A stretch of DNA of 64,000 nucleotides from Natrononativus amylolyticus. Lineage in GTDB: Archaea; Halobacteriota; Halobacteria; Halobacteriales; Natrialbaceae. The stretch's first letter is position 1. Each line of letters begins with the position of its first letter. The notes beneath the pieces are model-generated. The model worked only from the letters and a program-made list of their open reading frames with translations. It had not been told where the DNA came from and ran no database searches. A program made the translations under genes and the position numbers. This document shows positions 25,993 through 35,463 of this stretch, piece after piece. The stretch covers positions 704,155 through 768,154 of the forward strand of contig NZ_CP101459.1 in the NCBI RefSeq assembly GCF_024362525.1. Direction: 5' to 3'.

Positions 25993-26967
25993 ATGGAATT
26001 CGGCATCTACCTCAACCAGTACGGCGACGACGAGCGCGGCAGTACCATCCACACGCTACTCGAGCAGGTGAGTGAAATCGAAACCCTTGGGTACGACACC
26101 GCCGCAGTAGGGGAGCGCCACTTCTACGAAGACGGCTTTCAGGACGTATTCTCCAGCCTCACAGCGATGGCCACGCAGGTCGACGACCTCGAGCTGATGG
26201 CGAACATTCTCATCCTTCCGATCTATCACCCGGTGCACCTGGCCGAACGGATCTCCGCCATCGATCACCTCGCGGATGGGAAGACCCGGTGGGGCGTCTC
26301 GCTCGGGTACCGCGAGAGCGAACTCGTGAATTTCGGCGTCGGGATGGATCAGCGTGTCTCACGGTTCATCGAGTGCCTTGAGGTCCTCAAACGCCTCCTC
26401 GAAGGCGAGCGGTTCGATCACGACGGAGACCACTACCAGTTCACCGACGGCTTCGTCCGACCGACGCCAGTCCAGTCGCCGCGACCGAAAATCTGGGGTG
26501 GGGGGAGCGCTGAGACCGCGATCAAACGCGCGGCCTACCGCTGCGACGGCTTTACTGCCGCCGTGACCGATCCGGACCGCCTCGAAGCCGACATCGAACG
26601 CTACCGTGACTCCCTCGCCGAGTTCAAGACAGATCCCGACGACGGCGACGTGACGATCATGGTCGACGGCTACGTCGGCGAGACGACTGCGGCTGCCTAC
26701 GAGGCACTCGATCCGTCGCTTCTCGATCTCACCGCCAAGTACATCCGGTGGGGAAACCCCGAGTTTGATGGTCGGCCCGGCTTCGGTGATCTCGAGGCCC
26801 AGACGATGATCGGGTCGGCTGACGAGGTCGCAGAAAACGTCGCACTGTACCGCGACATCGGCGTTGATCACCTGATCTTCCGAACGCAGTTTCCGGGAAT
26901 GGACGACGAAACGGCCATGGAGAGCGTTCGGCGGTTCGCCACCGACGTCGTCCCGACGTTTCGGTAG
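25993..26967 (+). CDS. LLM-class flavin-dependent oxidoreductase
   Basis: 324 residues from the ATG at 25993, which gives MEFGIYLNQYGDDE, the usual family start. LGYDTAAVGERHFYEDGFQD, LANILILPIYHPVHLAERISAIDHLADGKTRW (spanning ~80-115) and IWGGGSAETAIKRAA are luciferase-like monooxygenase motifs. These use reduced F420 or FMN and oxygen. It precedes an amidase gene by 128 bp on the same strand, with an NCS1 permease convergent after that. That grouping recalls pyrimidine-ring catabolism (RutA-like), which is an inference. Confidence 0.85.
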   Translation: MEFGIYLNQYGDDERGSTIHTLLEQVSEIETLGYDTAAVGERHFYEDGFQDVFSSLTAMATQVDDLELMANILILPIYHPVHLAERISAIDHLADGKTRWGVSLGYRESELVNFGVGMDQRVSRFIECLEVLKRLLEGERFDHDGDHYQFTDGFVRPTPVQSPRPKIWGGGSAETAIKRAAYRCDGFTAAVTDPDRLEADIERYRDSLAEFKTDPDDGDVTIMVDGYVGETTAAAYEALDPSLLDLTAKYIRWGNPEFDGRPGFGDLEAQTMIGSADEVAENVALYRDIGVDHLIFRTQFPGMDDETAMESVRRFATDVVPTFR

Positions 26968-27095
26968 TCGGATGACTCCGAAGGAGGCGTAACGAACTGC
27001 GAGGGGGAACAAGCGTCCGAAGCGTCGCCGGCACTCGAAGCCGGACCGTCCGATCGGTCTCGTTCGGTGGTAATACACTTGTACTGAACGGACGT

Positions 27096-28613
27096 ATGGT
27101 AGTGTACAACATGGTGCCGGAACCACCATCTCGAGACGAGTTACGGGCGCTGGGCGAGTCGCTCCACCTCGACCTCACCGACGAGGAGCTCGAGGATTTC
27201 GAAGCGCTGGTCGAGGGAACGCTTGGAATGTACGAGACCGTTCAATCCGCCAGCTCGGCCGAGCAGCGTTCGACGCCGGGAGCGGAGACCCGCGAGAGCA
27301 GTCGAGCGACGGACGACGATCCCTACAACGCGTGGATCACCCGGTGTGACGTCTCACGCGACGTCGACGGCCCGCTTTCGGGGTGGCGAATCGGCCTCAA
27401 GGATAACGTCTCGCTCGCGGGCGTCGAAATGACGTGCGGCTCGGCGGTCATGGAAGGCTACGTTCCGAGCATCGACGCAGAAATCGTCGACAGGCTCCTC
27501 GACGCCGGCGGGCGAATCGTAGGGAAGAACGCTATGGACGACATGGCATTTGCCGGGAACGGCAGTTCAGGCGCGTTCGGGCCCACCGTGAACCCACGCA
27601 GCGAGGATCACCTCGCCGGGGGCTCGAGCGCTGGCGGGGCGGCCGCCGTGGCCGCCGGAGAGGTCGATCTGGCGATCGGGACCGACCAGGGCGGAAGCGT
27701 CCGCGTTCCGGCGGCCTGGACCGGCGTCGTCGGCCACAAACCGACGTTCGGGCTGGTTCCGTACACGGGGATCGTCGGTCTTCGTCACCCGCTCGACCAC
27801 GTCGGGACGTTCACGAACTCCACGACGGATGCTGCGCGGACGCTGACCGTCCTCGCGGGTCGAGACCCCTTCGATTCGCGCCAACCGGAACCCGTGCCCG
27901 CGGAGCGCTACGAGCGGGCCCTCGACGGCGACGTAACTGATCTCGCGGTCGGGGTCGTCGAGGAAGGGTTCGGCCGCGAGGGGAGCGACCCCGCAGTCGA
28001 CGAGATGACCCGGGACGCGATCGATCGGTTGGCCGACGCGGGGGCGACGGTCGAATCCGTCTCCGTTCCGTCGTTCGAGATCGCCCCTGACGTCTACACG
28101 GTCGCGATGCTGGAGGGGCTGGTCGCAACCGTTCGCAGCGAGACGCTCGGGTACAACCGCCGGGGCTGGCACGATACGGATCTGGCGACCGCGTTCGGCC
28201 GATTGCGCCGTGAACGGGGCGGCGCCCTCCCCGCGACAGTGAAAGTCGGACTCCTCGCCGGCGCCTACGCGAACGACGCGTTTCACGCGACGTACTACGC
28301 GAAAGCAATGAACCTCCTCGAGGAGATGACCGAGACGTACGACGACCTGTTCGACGCGTACGACCTGCTCGCGATGCCCGCCTCGCCCGAGACGGCCCAG
28401 CGGCGTCGGCCGAATATAGGACGGATCGAGTTCGTCGCGAGAGCCTGGACGAGCCTCGCGAACGCCTCGGTCTTCAACGTGACGGGCCACCCCGCACTGT
28501 CGGTTCCCGCCGGCCAAGCGGACGGGTTATCGGTCGGGCTTCAGCTGGTCGGTGAACGGTTCGCCGACGCCACGGTGTTGAACGCCGGATACGCGCTCGA
28601 AGGGACGGGATAG
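27096..28613 (+). CDS. Amidase-signature family hydrolase
   Basis: 505 residues. The Ser-Ser-Lys triad is visible: Lys in WRIGLKDNVSL, the first Ser in AGGSSAGGAAAVAAGEVD, and the nucleophile in GTDQGGSVRVPAAW. The C-terminal HPALSVPAG is typical. The N-terminal ~50 residues are an extra acidic helix pair. ATG at 27096 has a TATA-like aatacact about 25 bp before it; 27111 is an alternative. Substrate unknown; neighbours suggest a nitrogen compound taken up by the permease next door. Confidence 0.85.
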   Translation: MVVYNMVPEPPSRDELRALGESLHLDLTDEELEDFEALVEGTLGMYETVQSASSAEQRSTPGAETRESSRATDDDPYNAWITRCDVSRDVDGPLSGWRIGLKDNVSLAGVEMTCGSAVMEGYVPSIDAEIVDRLLDAGGRIVGKNAMDDMAFAGNGSSGAFGPTVNPRSEDHLAGGSSAGGAAAVAAGEVDLAIGTDQGGSVRVPAAWTGVVGHKPTFGLVPYTGIVGLRHPLDHVGTFTNSTTDAARTLTVLAGRDPFDSRQPEPVPAERYERALDGDVTDLAVGVVEEGFGREGSDPAVDEMTRDAIDRLADAGATVESVSVPSFEIAPDVYTVAMLEGLVATVRSETLGYNRRGWHDTDLATAFGRLRRERGGALPATVKVGLLAGAYANDAFHATYYAKAMNLLEEMTETYDDLFDAYDLLAMPASPETAQRRRPNIGRIEFVARAWTSLANASVFNVTGHPALSVPAGQADGLSVGLQLVGERFADATVLNAGYALEGTG

Positions 28614-28672
28614 CTCCGTGTCGCCGGTGGCGAAGTTTATGAAGACGATGCCGCGAAATCGGTGCGCTCGTC

Positions 28673-29974
28673 TCAGTCGGCGGCGCTCGGCTCCGCCTGG
28701 CGGGTATCGATCCAGTTCTCGACCGGCGGATGGAATGCGTAGTACAGGCCACCGGACAGCACGATCGCCGAGAGCGCCGGGACGACCCACTGGGGGGCCA
28801 GGATCGCGTACGCGGCGCCGATCACCCAGGCGACGACAGCGGCGGGATTCCACCCGCGCAGGTACCAGTATTTCCCCTCGGCGTCGAACAGGGCGTCGGT
28901 GTCGATCCCGCCGTCGATCAGGAAGTAGTGTACCAGCAGGATTCCGGTCGTCGGCACGAGCGTGATCGTGAGCGCCTCGAGGAAGCTCTCGATACCGGCG
29001 TACGTGAAGATGCCACCGATGGCGAGTGCGGTACCGATGACGCCACTCACGACGGTCGTGTACAGCCGCCGGGAGCCAAACAATTGTGCCAGCCCCATCC
29101 CGCTCACGTAGACGTTCGTCACGTTCGTCGTCCACGACCCGAGGATCAACAGCAGTAGACCGACGGTACCGAGCCCGAGCTCGACCATGATGTCGACCGG
29201 GTTCCACGTCCCGGCGACTGACGCCGCCACGATTCCGATAAACCCGAGGACGACCGCGAACGCGATCCAGCCGACGGTCGCCCCGAGCGCCGGACGGGAC
29301 GGGTTTTCGTTCGTGCCGTAGCGGCCGTAGTCCATCGCCACGATGAGGTAGGCCGCCACCGCGGCTGGGAAGACGTTAAGCGCGACCCAGAACGACATCT
29401 CGCCCGTTCCCTCCGCGCCGAGGTCGATCGCGTACTCTGTCCACAACTGATAGACGACCAGAACGATGAGGAGGGTCATCACCGGAACGGCGAGGCGATT
29501 GAGCCACTCGATCCACCGGTAGCCGAAGACGGCGACGGACGCCATCAACAACCCGAAGACGAACGCTAGGACGACGAACGGGACGTCGAATCCCATGTCC
29601 GCGAGAATGTACTCTGCGCTCTGGGCAACGATCCCCGTCTGGAGACCGAACCACCCGACGCCGGCGATGAGGATTCCGACCGCCGGAATGATCCGCCCTT
29701 TGATTCCGAACGGCGCACGCATCGCCGTCGTCCCCGCCGTCCCCAGTTTCGCGGCGATCGCCGTTCCGAGGTAGACGATGACTCCTACGAGGAGGATGCT
29801 GATCGTCGCGGCGACGAACCCCGTGACGACGCCGGCTTCCATCGTAATCGACCCCAGGAGAAAGTTCGTGATGACGATGGAAAACCCGGCCCAGATCGTG
29901 AATATCCCCCAGAACCCCCGCGTTCGTTTTTCAGGTGGAATGACGTCGACGCCTTCTGTCTCGATCAAAGACAT
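28673..29974 (-). CDS. NCS1/CodB-type nucleobase permease
   Basis: 433 residues with about 12 helices. The N-terminal IPPEKRTRGFWGIFTIWAGF and the GTAGTTAMRAPFGIKG loop are characteristic of cytosine/allantoin-type NCS1 symporters. Start at 29974 is chosen because an atatat TATA element lies about 25 bp upstream; the GTG at 29989 would be too close to it. Convergent with the amidase gene. Probable substrate is a pyrimidine or related ring compound. Confidence 0.8.
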   Translation of the reverse strand: MSLIETEGVDVIPPEKRTRGFWGIFTIWAGFSIVITNFLLGSITMEAGVVTGFVAATISILLVGVIVYLGTAIAAKLGTAGTTAMRAPFGIKGRIIPAVGILIAGVGWFGLQTGIVAQSAEYILADMGFDVPFVVLAFVFGLLMASVAVFGYRWIEWLNRLAVPVMTLLIVLVVYQLWTEYAIDLGAEGTGEMSFWVALNVFPAAVAAYLIVAMDYGRYGTNENPSRPALGATVGWIAFAVVLGFIGIVAASVAGTWNPVDIMVELGLGTVGLLLLILGSWTTNVTNVYVSGMGLAQLFGSRRLYTTVVSGVIGTALAIGGIFTYAGIESFLEALTITLVPTTGILLVHYFLIDGGIDTDALFDAEGKYWYLRGWNPAAVVAWVIGAAYAILAPQWVVPALSAIVLSGGLYYAFHPPVENWIDTRQAEPSAAD

Positions 29975-30166
29975 GTTGGGGGCTAACACATCTCATATAT
30001 TGAATCTATCGGCGTTGTTACTTGAATTTTCGACGGCGGTCGATTTCGCGCAGATGGCGTCTAGGTCAGAAAGCGATCACTCAATATATTCTCAGAGTTG
30101 TAACCCCCGTTCTGTTCCCCGAATAACTTAACGGGAACTCGAGCAATTCCTCGAGGATATGGGAGT

Positions 30167-33001
30167 CTATCGCACCTCGCCCCAGGTGTCGACGAGGTCG
30201 CCGTTGACGTATCGGCGCTGCTCAAACCCGAGGGCGTTACACACTAGCGTGTGTCCCATAAATGAGGTGGCGTAGTCAGCCATTCCGAACGGGTGGAGCT
30301 CAGATTGGTTCGCCGGCGGTAGGACCGAACCGATCACGTTGATCTCCGCGTCCCCGGCAGTGAGCGTCCCGACGCCCACGCCGGAGGAGCCGGGCTGCCA
30401 CGTCGATCCGCCTGCAAAGGTGCCGGCGATAGTGCCGCCAGCGGCCTCGAAGGCGTCCTCGTCGACAATCGTTGCGGGCTGGTCGACCCCCGTCGTATAG
30501 CCGAGCTGGGAGACCTTCCAGACCTCCTGTTGAATCGGTCTGATCCCCGCGAGTAGCGGGTGTTCGTGGGCTTTCTCCTGGAGAGCGGCGAACTGCATCT
30601 CGATCTCCTCGATATCGTCGTCGGTGATCGCGGCGGCCTGTCCGACCTCGAGTGCGCCGAGGATGGCGACGCCGGCGTCGGTGAGCACGAGGTCGCCGCC
30701 AGCGGCAACGAACTCCTCGATTGCGCTGATATATCGTGGGTCGTCGAGGCCCTCGGCGTGGGAGACGACCAGTTTGTCGTAGTGGCGCTGACCAGAGCGT
30801 CCGCGCAGCAGACGGCCGATGCGAACGTCGTGGACACGGAGGCCGTCGATCCCGCCACTCTCGAGAAACGGCTCGAGGTCGTCGAAGAACTGCATCGGGT
30901 TCACCTCGTACTCGCGCTGGGTGTAGCCGAGGATTGCCTCGGGGTCTTCGTGCTCGGCGTCGGTCGCCAGCGTTACAATGTCGACGTCGACGGCCGTCTC
31001 GCCGTCGACGTCGATGGTCCACTCACCCGCCGTGGGCGCAGGGATGTATACGCCGCCTTGTCGACCCATACAGCAGGCGTCCTCCTCGATGTCGGCCAGA
31101 TCGACCCTGGAGACGACCTCCCCGGCAGGGTTGCGTACCGTGACGACGCCTTCGTCGGCGTCGTGGGCGTGGAGCTGGACGGACAGCGTCGAGGTTGACT
31201 CGCTCGCCGCGACGCTCGTGCCGGCAGGCCCGGGCTGGACGGTGTCGTGACGCCGAGCGATCTGCGTCCCCCGGGCGTGATCGGGCGGGCCCTGACCGTT
31301 TCCAGGGTGAGGATCGTCGGTGTGCGAGAGGTCAGCCGACGAGCGCGTCAGCGTTTCTGATGCGACGTACGCCGTGTCTTGATCGCCCGTCGCGACCGTC
31401 GCGTGACTGTCAGCAGCGGTCATCTCGGCGTACTCGCGCATGGAGATGCGATAGGCCATCGACTGGTGACGTGCAATATAGGGGCGCCACTGCTTGTCGA
31501 ACCCGGAGGTGTTCGCCCAACACATTTCAGGGGAGACCGCCCGTGCACCGAGGCCGCCCTTCGATTCGGGCTGGCCGGCCCAGCCGATGATGCCGCCGCC
31601 GGCGGTGTAGCCGATACAGTCGTAGATCGTCCCCCAATTGAGGAGTCCACCCTGGTTGAACGGTCCGTCGTCGGGATCCTGGCCGAAACGATCGACGGCA
31701 ATCCGGTCGATGTCCTGTTGGATCGCCTCGATGCCGCCCCAGTGGGCCAGCTTGCCGTCGCGGATGCGGGCGTTGACGTTGTCGAGTTCGTGGATCCCGT
31801 CGTGGTCGAACGCCGCGTTCGTCTCGAGGTTGAGTACGAAGTAGTCGGCGACGTGCATCCCGTGGTAGTCACACAGATAGGTGACGTTCTCGTACCCACG
31901 GAGATGCTCGACTGTCGCGAGGGCGTCCGGCACCATGTCCGCATACCCCCGACCCTGGTCGTCGTCCGGGCGCACGGACGGGGCGTCGTCGGGGTCGGCC
32001 GGCCAGAACGCTGGATTCACCCAGCCGAGTTCGGGATACTGGCGGTTGGTGTCCAGTCCCGTCGAATTCCCGCGGGAGAAGTTGAGGGTGTCCGGCGATT
32101 CGTAGTGGGGTTTCCGGACGACCCAGCCGTCGGGGTTGATGTAGACGAACACCATGACGATGTCGTCGAGCAGGTGCTCGAAGTCGTCGGCCTCGCCTTT
32201 GGCGGCCTCCTCGATGACCCGGACGCCTGCCTCGACGCCCTGGCGCTCGTCGCCGTGGATACCGATGACGAAGACGACCTTCTCTTTTTCGCGAAATGCT
32301 GCCTCATCCTGGATGTCGTTCGTAACCTCGGCGACGTAGACGTCCCGGGGGTCGGGGTCGTCACCCGTAAAGACGTTCTCGTAGCCTGGGCCGTGGCCGA
32401 TAGTCTGGACGCGCAGGAGATCGGGATACGTCTCCTCGAGGTGTCGCAGCCCCTGTGCATTCTCCTCGTGAGAGACGTAGTTTCGGGCGTCTTCGACCGC
32501 AGGAAAGATCCGGTCTGCGTACGGCTCCTCGAGTGTCCAGAACGGGTTGGCTCCCGGCGAGAAATCGATCAACTCGATGCCGTCGAGGGTGACGGCGTCG
32601 GCCACCTCCGCCTCGGTGAGGTGGGCGTGGGCGGCGGGTGTCGGCTCCTTACGGGTGACGACTGGCGGCGGGCCATCGTCCTCGTCGATGTCCCACGTCG
32701 GGTCTGCGAAGTCGTCTCGAAACGCCCCGAGGGAGTCGTCGTCGGTGAATTCGAAAACGAGCGGGGCTTCGTACGCCGCCTCGGTCGCGGCGACGACGAA
32801 CTCGGCCTCGGCGGTCATCGCCTCGTGGGTGGCCGTCTCCTCGGCGGCGACGGTACTCGGCGCGGCGAGCGAGACGCCGGTCGCGGCAGCGAGACTCAGG
32901 AACGTCCGGCGGTCGATCGCCCCGTCAAAGGCGCCCTCGGTACTGTCGTGGTCGGTCCCGTCCTGTTGCGCGGCTCGATGGTGGTGGTGGTTTCGGCTCA
33001 T
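30167..33001 (-). CDS. Secreted M14 zinc carboxypeptidase, large
   Basis: 944 residues. Tat signal DRRTFLSLAAATGVSLAAP after a His-rich N-terminus. The M14 domain has VIGIHGDERQGVEAG (HxxE zinc ligands), FVYINPDGWV and later LCDYHGMHVADYF (zinc His) and an acidic region before residue 550. A beta-sandwich like PPC/CARDB follows (about 640-720), then a GATase-like domain (about 740-900; LVVSHAEGLDD, FVAAGGDLVLTDAGV). It should cut peptides outside the cell. Start at 33001 leaves the inverted repeat 33011-33029 upstream. Confidence 0.85.
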   Translation of the reverse strand: MSRNHHHHRAAQQDGTDHDSTEGAFDGAIDRRTFLSLAAATGVSLAAPSTVAAEETATHEAMTAEAEFVVAATEAAYEAPLVFEFTDDDSLGAFRDDFADPTWDIDEDDGPPPVVTRKEPTPAAHAHLTEAEVADAVTLDGIELIDFSPGANPFWTLEEPYADRIFPAVEDARNYVSHEENAQGLRHLEETYPDLLRVQTIGHGPGYENVFTGDDPDPRDVYVAEVTNDIQDEAAFREKEKVVFVIGIHGDERQGVEAGVRVIEEAAKGEADDFEHLLDDIVMVFVYINPDGWVVRKPHYESPDTLNFSRGNSTGLDTNRQYPELGWVNPAFWPADPDDAPSVRPDDDQGRGYADMVPDALATVEHLRGYENVTYLCDYHGMHVADYFVLNLETNAAFDHDGIHELDNVNARIRDGKLAHWGGIEAIQQDIDRIAVDRFGQDPDDGPFNQGGLLNWGTIYDCIGYTAGGGIIGWAGQPESKGGLGARAVSPEMCWANTSGFDKQWRPYIARHQSMAYRISMREYAEMTAADSHATVATGDQDTAYVASETLTRSSADLSHTDDPHPGNGQGPPDHARGTQIARRHDTVQPGPAGTSVAASESTSTLSVQLHAHDADEGVVTVRNPAGEVVSRVDLADIEEDACCMGRQGGVYIPAPTAGEWTIDVDGETAVDVDIVTLATDAEHEDPEAILGYTQREYEVNPMQFFDDLEPFLESGGIDGLRVHDVRIGRLLRGRSGQRHYDKLVVSHAEGLDDPRYISAIEEFVAAGGDLVLTDAGVAILGALEVGQAAAITDDDIEEIEMQFAALQEKAHEHPLLAGIRPIQQEVWKVSQLGYTTGVDQPATIVDEDAFEAAGGTIAGTFAGGSTWQPGSSGVGVGTLTAGDAEINVIGSVLPPANQSELHPFGMADYATSFMGHTLVCNALGFEQRRYVNGDLVDTWGEVR

Positions 33002-33010
33002 GGTCAGCGT

Positions 33011-33029
33011 GTGTGACACTCGGTCACAC
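33011..33029. promoter_or_regulatory. Palindrome upstream of the carboxypeptidase gene
   Basis: GTGTGACACTCGGTCACAC is a perfect 7-5-7 inverted repeat, 10-28 bp before the ATG at 33001 and downstream of a TATA-like gattttatg. The placement between promoter and start suits a repressor site or a transcript-leader hairpin. Confidence 0.55.
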
Positions 33030-33312
33030 AACTAGGTGAGCAAGACTGTCATAAAATCATGTCGCAGATCTTGGAAAACATGATGTTTTACAGGAATCCT
33101 CTCCGACGGATGAGCCGGCCCCGACGGGTCACCAGCCATCGGAGTCACTCTTTCCGGTGCTTACAGGAGTTGTCGAACCCAGGAAGCCTCGGCGACTACG
33201 TTCGCCCGATTGTTGAAGATCGACGGCTTCCCGCCCGCCGTGAACGATGGGATTCCTGCCTCGAATAAAGATGAGCGAAACGCTTGTATACAATGCACAC
33301 ATCGCATACACC

Positions 33313-33603
33313 ATGGGAACGATCTCGACGCGCGTGCCGGACGATCTCGAGGCGGAACTCGAGGCGTATCTCGAAGAAGAGCGCCTCGACCGGAGCACGG
33401 CCGTCCGGAAACTGCTCACCGAGGGCCTCGCAGAGTGGCGCCGCGAGCAGGCGCTCGAGCGTCTCGCCGCCGGCGAGGTGACACTCACGAAGGCGGCCGA
33501 CCTCGCCGGGCTGTCCGTCTGGGAGTTCGCTCAGCTCGCAGCCGAGCGCGACATCACGTGGGTGTCGGGTGAGCACCTCGCGGCCGACCTCGAGGAGCTG
33601 TGA
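33313..33603 (+). CDS. UPF0175-type antitoxin
   Basis: 96 residues from ATG 33313, where TISTRVPDDLEAELEAYL gives a ribbon-helix-helix start. The C-terminal part (LERLAAGEVTLTKAADLAGL; SVWEFAQLAAERDI) is a UPF0175 helical domain. Its stop directly abuts the start of the PIN-domain gene, so the two form an operon. Family knowledge: UPF0175 proteins are antitoxins of DUF3368 PIN toxins. Confidence 0.85.
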   Translation: MGTISTRVPDDLEAELEAYLEEERLDRSTAVRKLLTEGLAEWRREQALERLAAGEVTLTKAADLAGLSVWEFAQLAAERDITWVSGEHLAADLEEL

Positions 33604-34119
33604 ATGTGGGTCTTGGATGCGACGCCGCTCATCTACCTCGCGAAAGTCGACGCCCTCCACGTCGTCGAGGCGCTCGACGGACAGTGTTCTATCCCCCAGC
33701 AGGTCTACGACGAAGTCGTGACGGCCGGCCTCGAGGCGGGGTATGCCGATGCGCGGCGGATCGAACGCCGTGTCGACGAGGGGGCGTTCGAGGTCGTCAC
33801 TGTTGATGATACCCCGCTTGGCGGTCGATTGGCGCGGAATCCGACCCTGAGCGAGGCCGACGTTGCCGTCCTCGCCTGTGCCGCCTCACGTGATGGGATC
33901 GCGGTGATGGACGAGGTCGCCGGCCGAACCGTCGCCGAGGTCGAGGACATCGAGACGAAAGGCACGGCCTACATCGTACTCCTGGGTGCGAAACGCGGGG
34001 TCATCTCGGTCACCGAGGCCCGGGAGACGATCGATGCGATGCTCGAGGCCGGGTGGTACTGTGCGCCCGATCTGTACACGAAGCTCGTCCAAACGCTCGA
34101 GTCGCTCGAGGAGGCGTAG
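33604..34119 (+). CDS. PIN-domain (DUF3368) ribonuclease toxin
   Basis: 171 residues. WVLDATPLIYLAKVDAL supplies the first acidic residue of the PIN site, SEADVAVLACA the second, and AVMDEVAGRTVAE the third. The protein ends with the usual DUF3368 helical tail. It starts 1 nt after the antitoxin stop. PIN toxins cleave RNA, often tRNA or mRNA. All expected acidic residues seem present, so it should be active. Confidence 0.85.
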   Translation: MWVLDATPLIYLAKVDALHVVEALDGQCSIPQQVYDEVVTAGLEAGYADARRIERRVDEGAFEVVTVDDTPLGGRLARNPTLSEADVAVLACAASRDGIAVMDEVAGRTVAEVEDIETKGTAYIVLLGAKRGVISVTEARETIDAMLEAGWYCAPDLYTKLVQTLESLEEA

Positions 34120-34202
34120 GCCATCTATCGGTCGATGACGACCGCGGCCCGCTTCGGCCGGTGGTAGACACCGGCCAGGGGAGGTACGCACCACTGGTAG
34201 TG

Positions 34203-34553
34203 CTATCGGACTTGCTCCGGGCGGATTCCCAAATACGAGACGAGCGTACCGACAGCAATGTCAACAACGTCCTCGCGTAGAACCCCGAGTGTACGGTCGA
34301 TCGCATCGGGTCCAAGAGACTGAACTGCCCAGGGAAGAATCGAACTCTCATCCGGAAGACCGCCTTCAATCACATCATCGGTCTCAATCGGGATTCGGTT
34401 TTCATACCATGTTTTCGTGGAAAGAGTGAGCACGATATACTGTTCGCCTTGGAACGGCATTTCTGGCGTGCTGATGATCACCCACGGTCGCCCGGAGTCA
34501 CCGTCTTTGAACGGATCCGCAGCGTAGACAATCGTTCCGCGATCGACGCTCAT
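34203..34553 (-). CDS. PemK/MazF-like toxin
   Basis: 116 residues. RGTIVYAADPFKDGDSGRPWVIIS is the family N-terminus, QGEQYIVLTLSTK and DESSILPWAVQSLGPDAID continue the SH3-like barrel. Family members cleave mRNA. The start (ATGA) overlaps the stop of the winged-helix gene by 4 bp, so both are co-translated. A degenerate second copy of this toxin sits at 42136-42393. Confidence 0.8.
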   Translation of the reverse strand: MSVDRGTIVYAADPFKDGDSGRPWVIISTPEMPFQGEQYIVLTLSTKTWYENRIPIETDDVIEGGLPDESSILPWAVQSLGPDAIDRTLGVLREDVVDIAVGTLVSYLGIRPEQVR

Positions 34554-34900
34554 TCGCTGGCCTGTTCACTCGCTTCGATCCACTCATCTCGGTCCTCTTC
34601 GCCGTAGAGGTCATCGAAGAGGCGCGTGGCCCGGTGTACATCATAGGCGTTCCGAAGGCGCTCCATCTCGTCGGTGATGGCCCAGTACGGACCCTTGTGT
34701 CGAACGAGTTTCTGGTCTTCGAGACGGGCGAGCACGGGGTGGATGGAGTTTGCGTTCACGTCCGTTTGGCGGGCGATCTCTGCGGCTTTCCACGCCCGAT
34801 CACGGTTCTCGTAGAGGAACTTGAGCACCTGTTCTGGATTGCTCATCTCGGCTAATTCCTCTGGAGAGCGCTCGTCGAACCGGTCGATATCGATGGACAT
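34550..34900 (-). CDS. Winged-helix antitoxin/regulator of the PemK-like pair
   Basis: 116 residues. The winged helix covers about 15-85 (EQVLKFLYENRDRAWKAAEIA; NSIHPVLARLEDQKLVRHKG). The acidic tail (DLYGEEDRDEWIEASEQ) may wrap the toxin. Overlaps the toxin start by 4 bp. A partial palindrome 7 bp upstream is a likely autoregulatory site. Unlike bacterial MazE (AbrB fold), the partner here is MarR-like; such pairings are common in haloarchaea. Confidence 0.75.
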   Translation of the reverse strand: MSIDIDRFDERSPEELAEMSNPEQVLKFLYENRDRAWKAAEIARQTDVNANSIHPVLARLEDQKLVRHKGPYWAITDEMERLRNAYDVHRATRLFDDLYGEEDRDEWIEASEQASE

Positions 34901-34906
34901 GGTTTG

Positions 34907-34921
34907 TACCTTTAGTAGGTA
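34907..34921. promoter_or_regulatory. Inverted repeat before the PemK-like operon
   Basis: TACCTTTAGTAGGTA, a 5-5-5 inverted repeat between a TATA-like cttaatc (about 34926) and the start at 34900. Suitable for autorepression by the winged-helix product. Confidence 0.45.
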
Positions 34922-34951
34922 GAGGATTAAGTGTATCTGTTGTATCTGGTA

Positions 34952-35110
34952 TCAGGCTGTATGCAATGTATTAGTTGTAAGCTCGTCGATGGAGTCGAGA
35001 TTGAGCTCTTCGGCCATCCCACGTAGCCGCTCGCCCAGCGGTGGTCGGTTCTCGTCGTCGCTTGAGTCCGAATTCGAGAACTCGGTTACGTCGTCAGCGT
35101 AGACGCCCAT
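34952..35110 (-). CDS. Possible 52-aa acidic protein
   Basis: Starts MGVYADDVTEF, followed by an acidic Ser/Asp stretch and then LGERLRGMAEELNLDSIDEL. The ATG at 35110 has a TATA-like ttttacta about 27 bp upstream, the leaderless spacing used across this window. The short helical C-terminus may bind another protein, as in small antitoxins. No partner is evident. Confidence 0.4.
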   Translation of the reverse strand: MGVYADDVTEFSNSDSSDDENRPPLGERLRGMAEELNLDSIDELTTNTLHTA

Positions 35111-35463
35111 GCCCCCACAGACGCGAGCAACTAGTAAAACAGTCCGGCACCGTGCGGAGCGGTCGTGACCTGTGCTTGTAACGAGTCGGTTTTCTTTCGG
35201 CATTCTTGGCGAGTGGCTTCATCGTTCCTTTCGGGATCAGCTGAGACACCAGTTGATCGACGTACTGACCGGTCACACCCGTTGTGAGCGCGAGTAGGAG
35301 CATAACCCCGGATTTTGCGTTATCTTCACTCCAACCACTACTAAATCAAGAGGGGGGTTTCTCGTGGTCGTGACTAGCGAGAGCGGCGACATCGACCGAT
35401 GAGTCGATGTCCATGATCGTTCGAGTGGTGATCCCTATCCTGTGGGTGGCTCTCTCCCCGTTC
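35111..35463. other. Intergenic stretch with strong hairpin
   Basis: No supported gene. A perfect 8-bp stem, GACATCGA/TCGATGTC with 8-nt loop, lies at 35388-35411, about 50 bp after the end of the minus-strand gene ending at 35464. It may mark a transcript end. Confidence 0.4.

Noticed and set aside
31379..33016. Long open frame (545 codons) on the plus strand
   Set aside because: Antisense to the M14 carboxypeptidase gene, which has a Tat signal and catalytic motifs; the antisense product is Val/Arg-rich with no recognisable fold.
35094..35303. 69-codon minus-strand frame with a hydrophobic start
   Set aside because: Overlaps the better-supported small gene at 34952-35110 and its TATA-like element; the second half is basic and non-specific.
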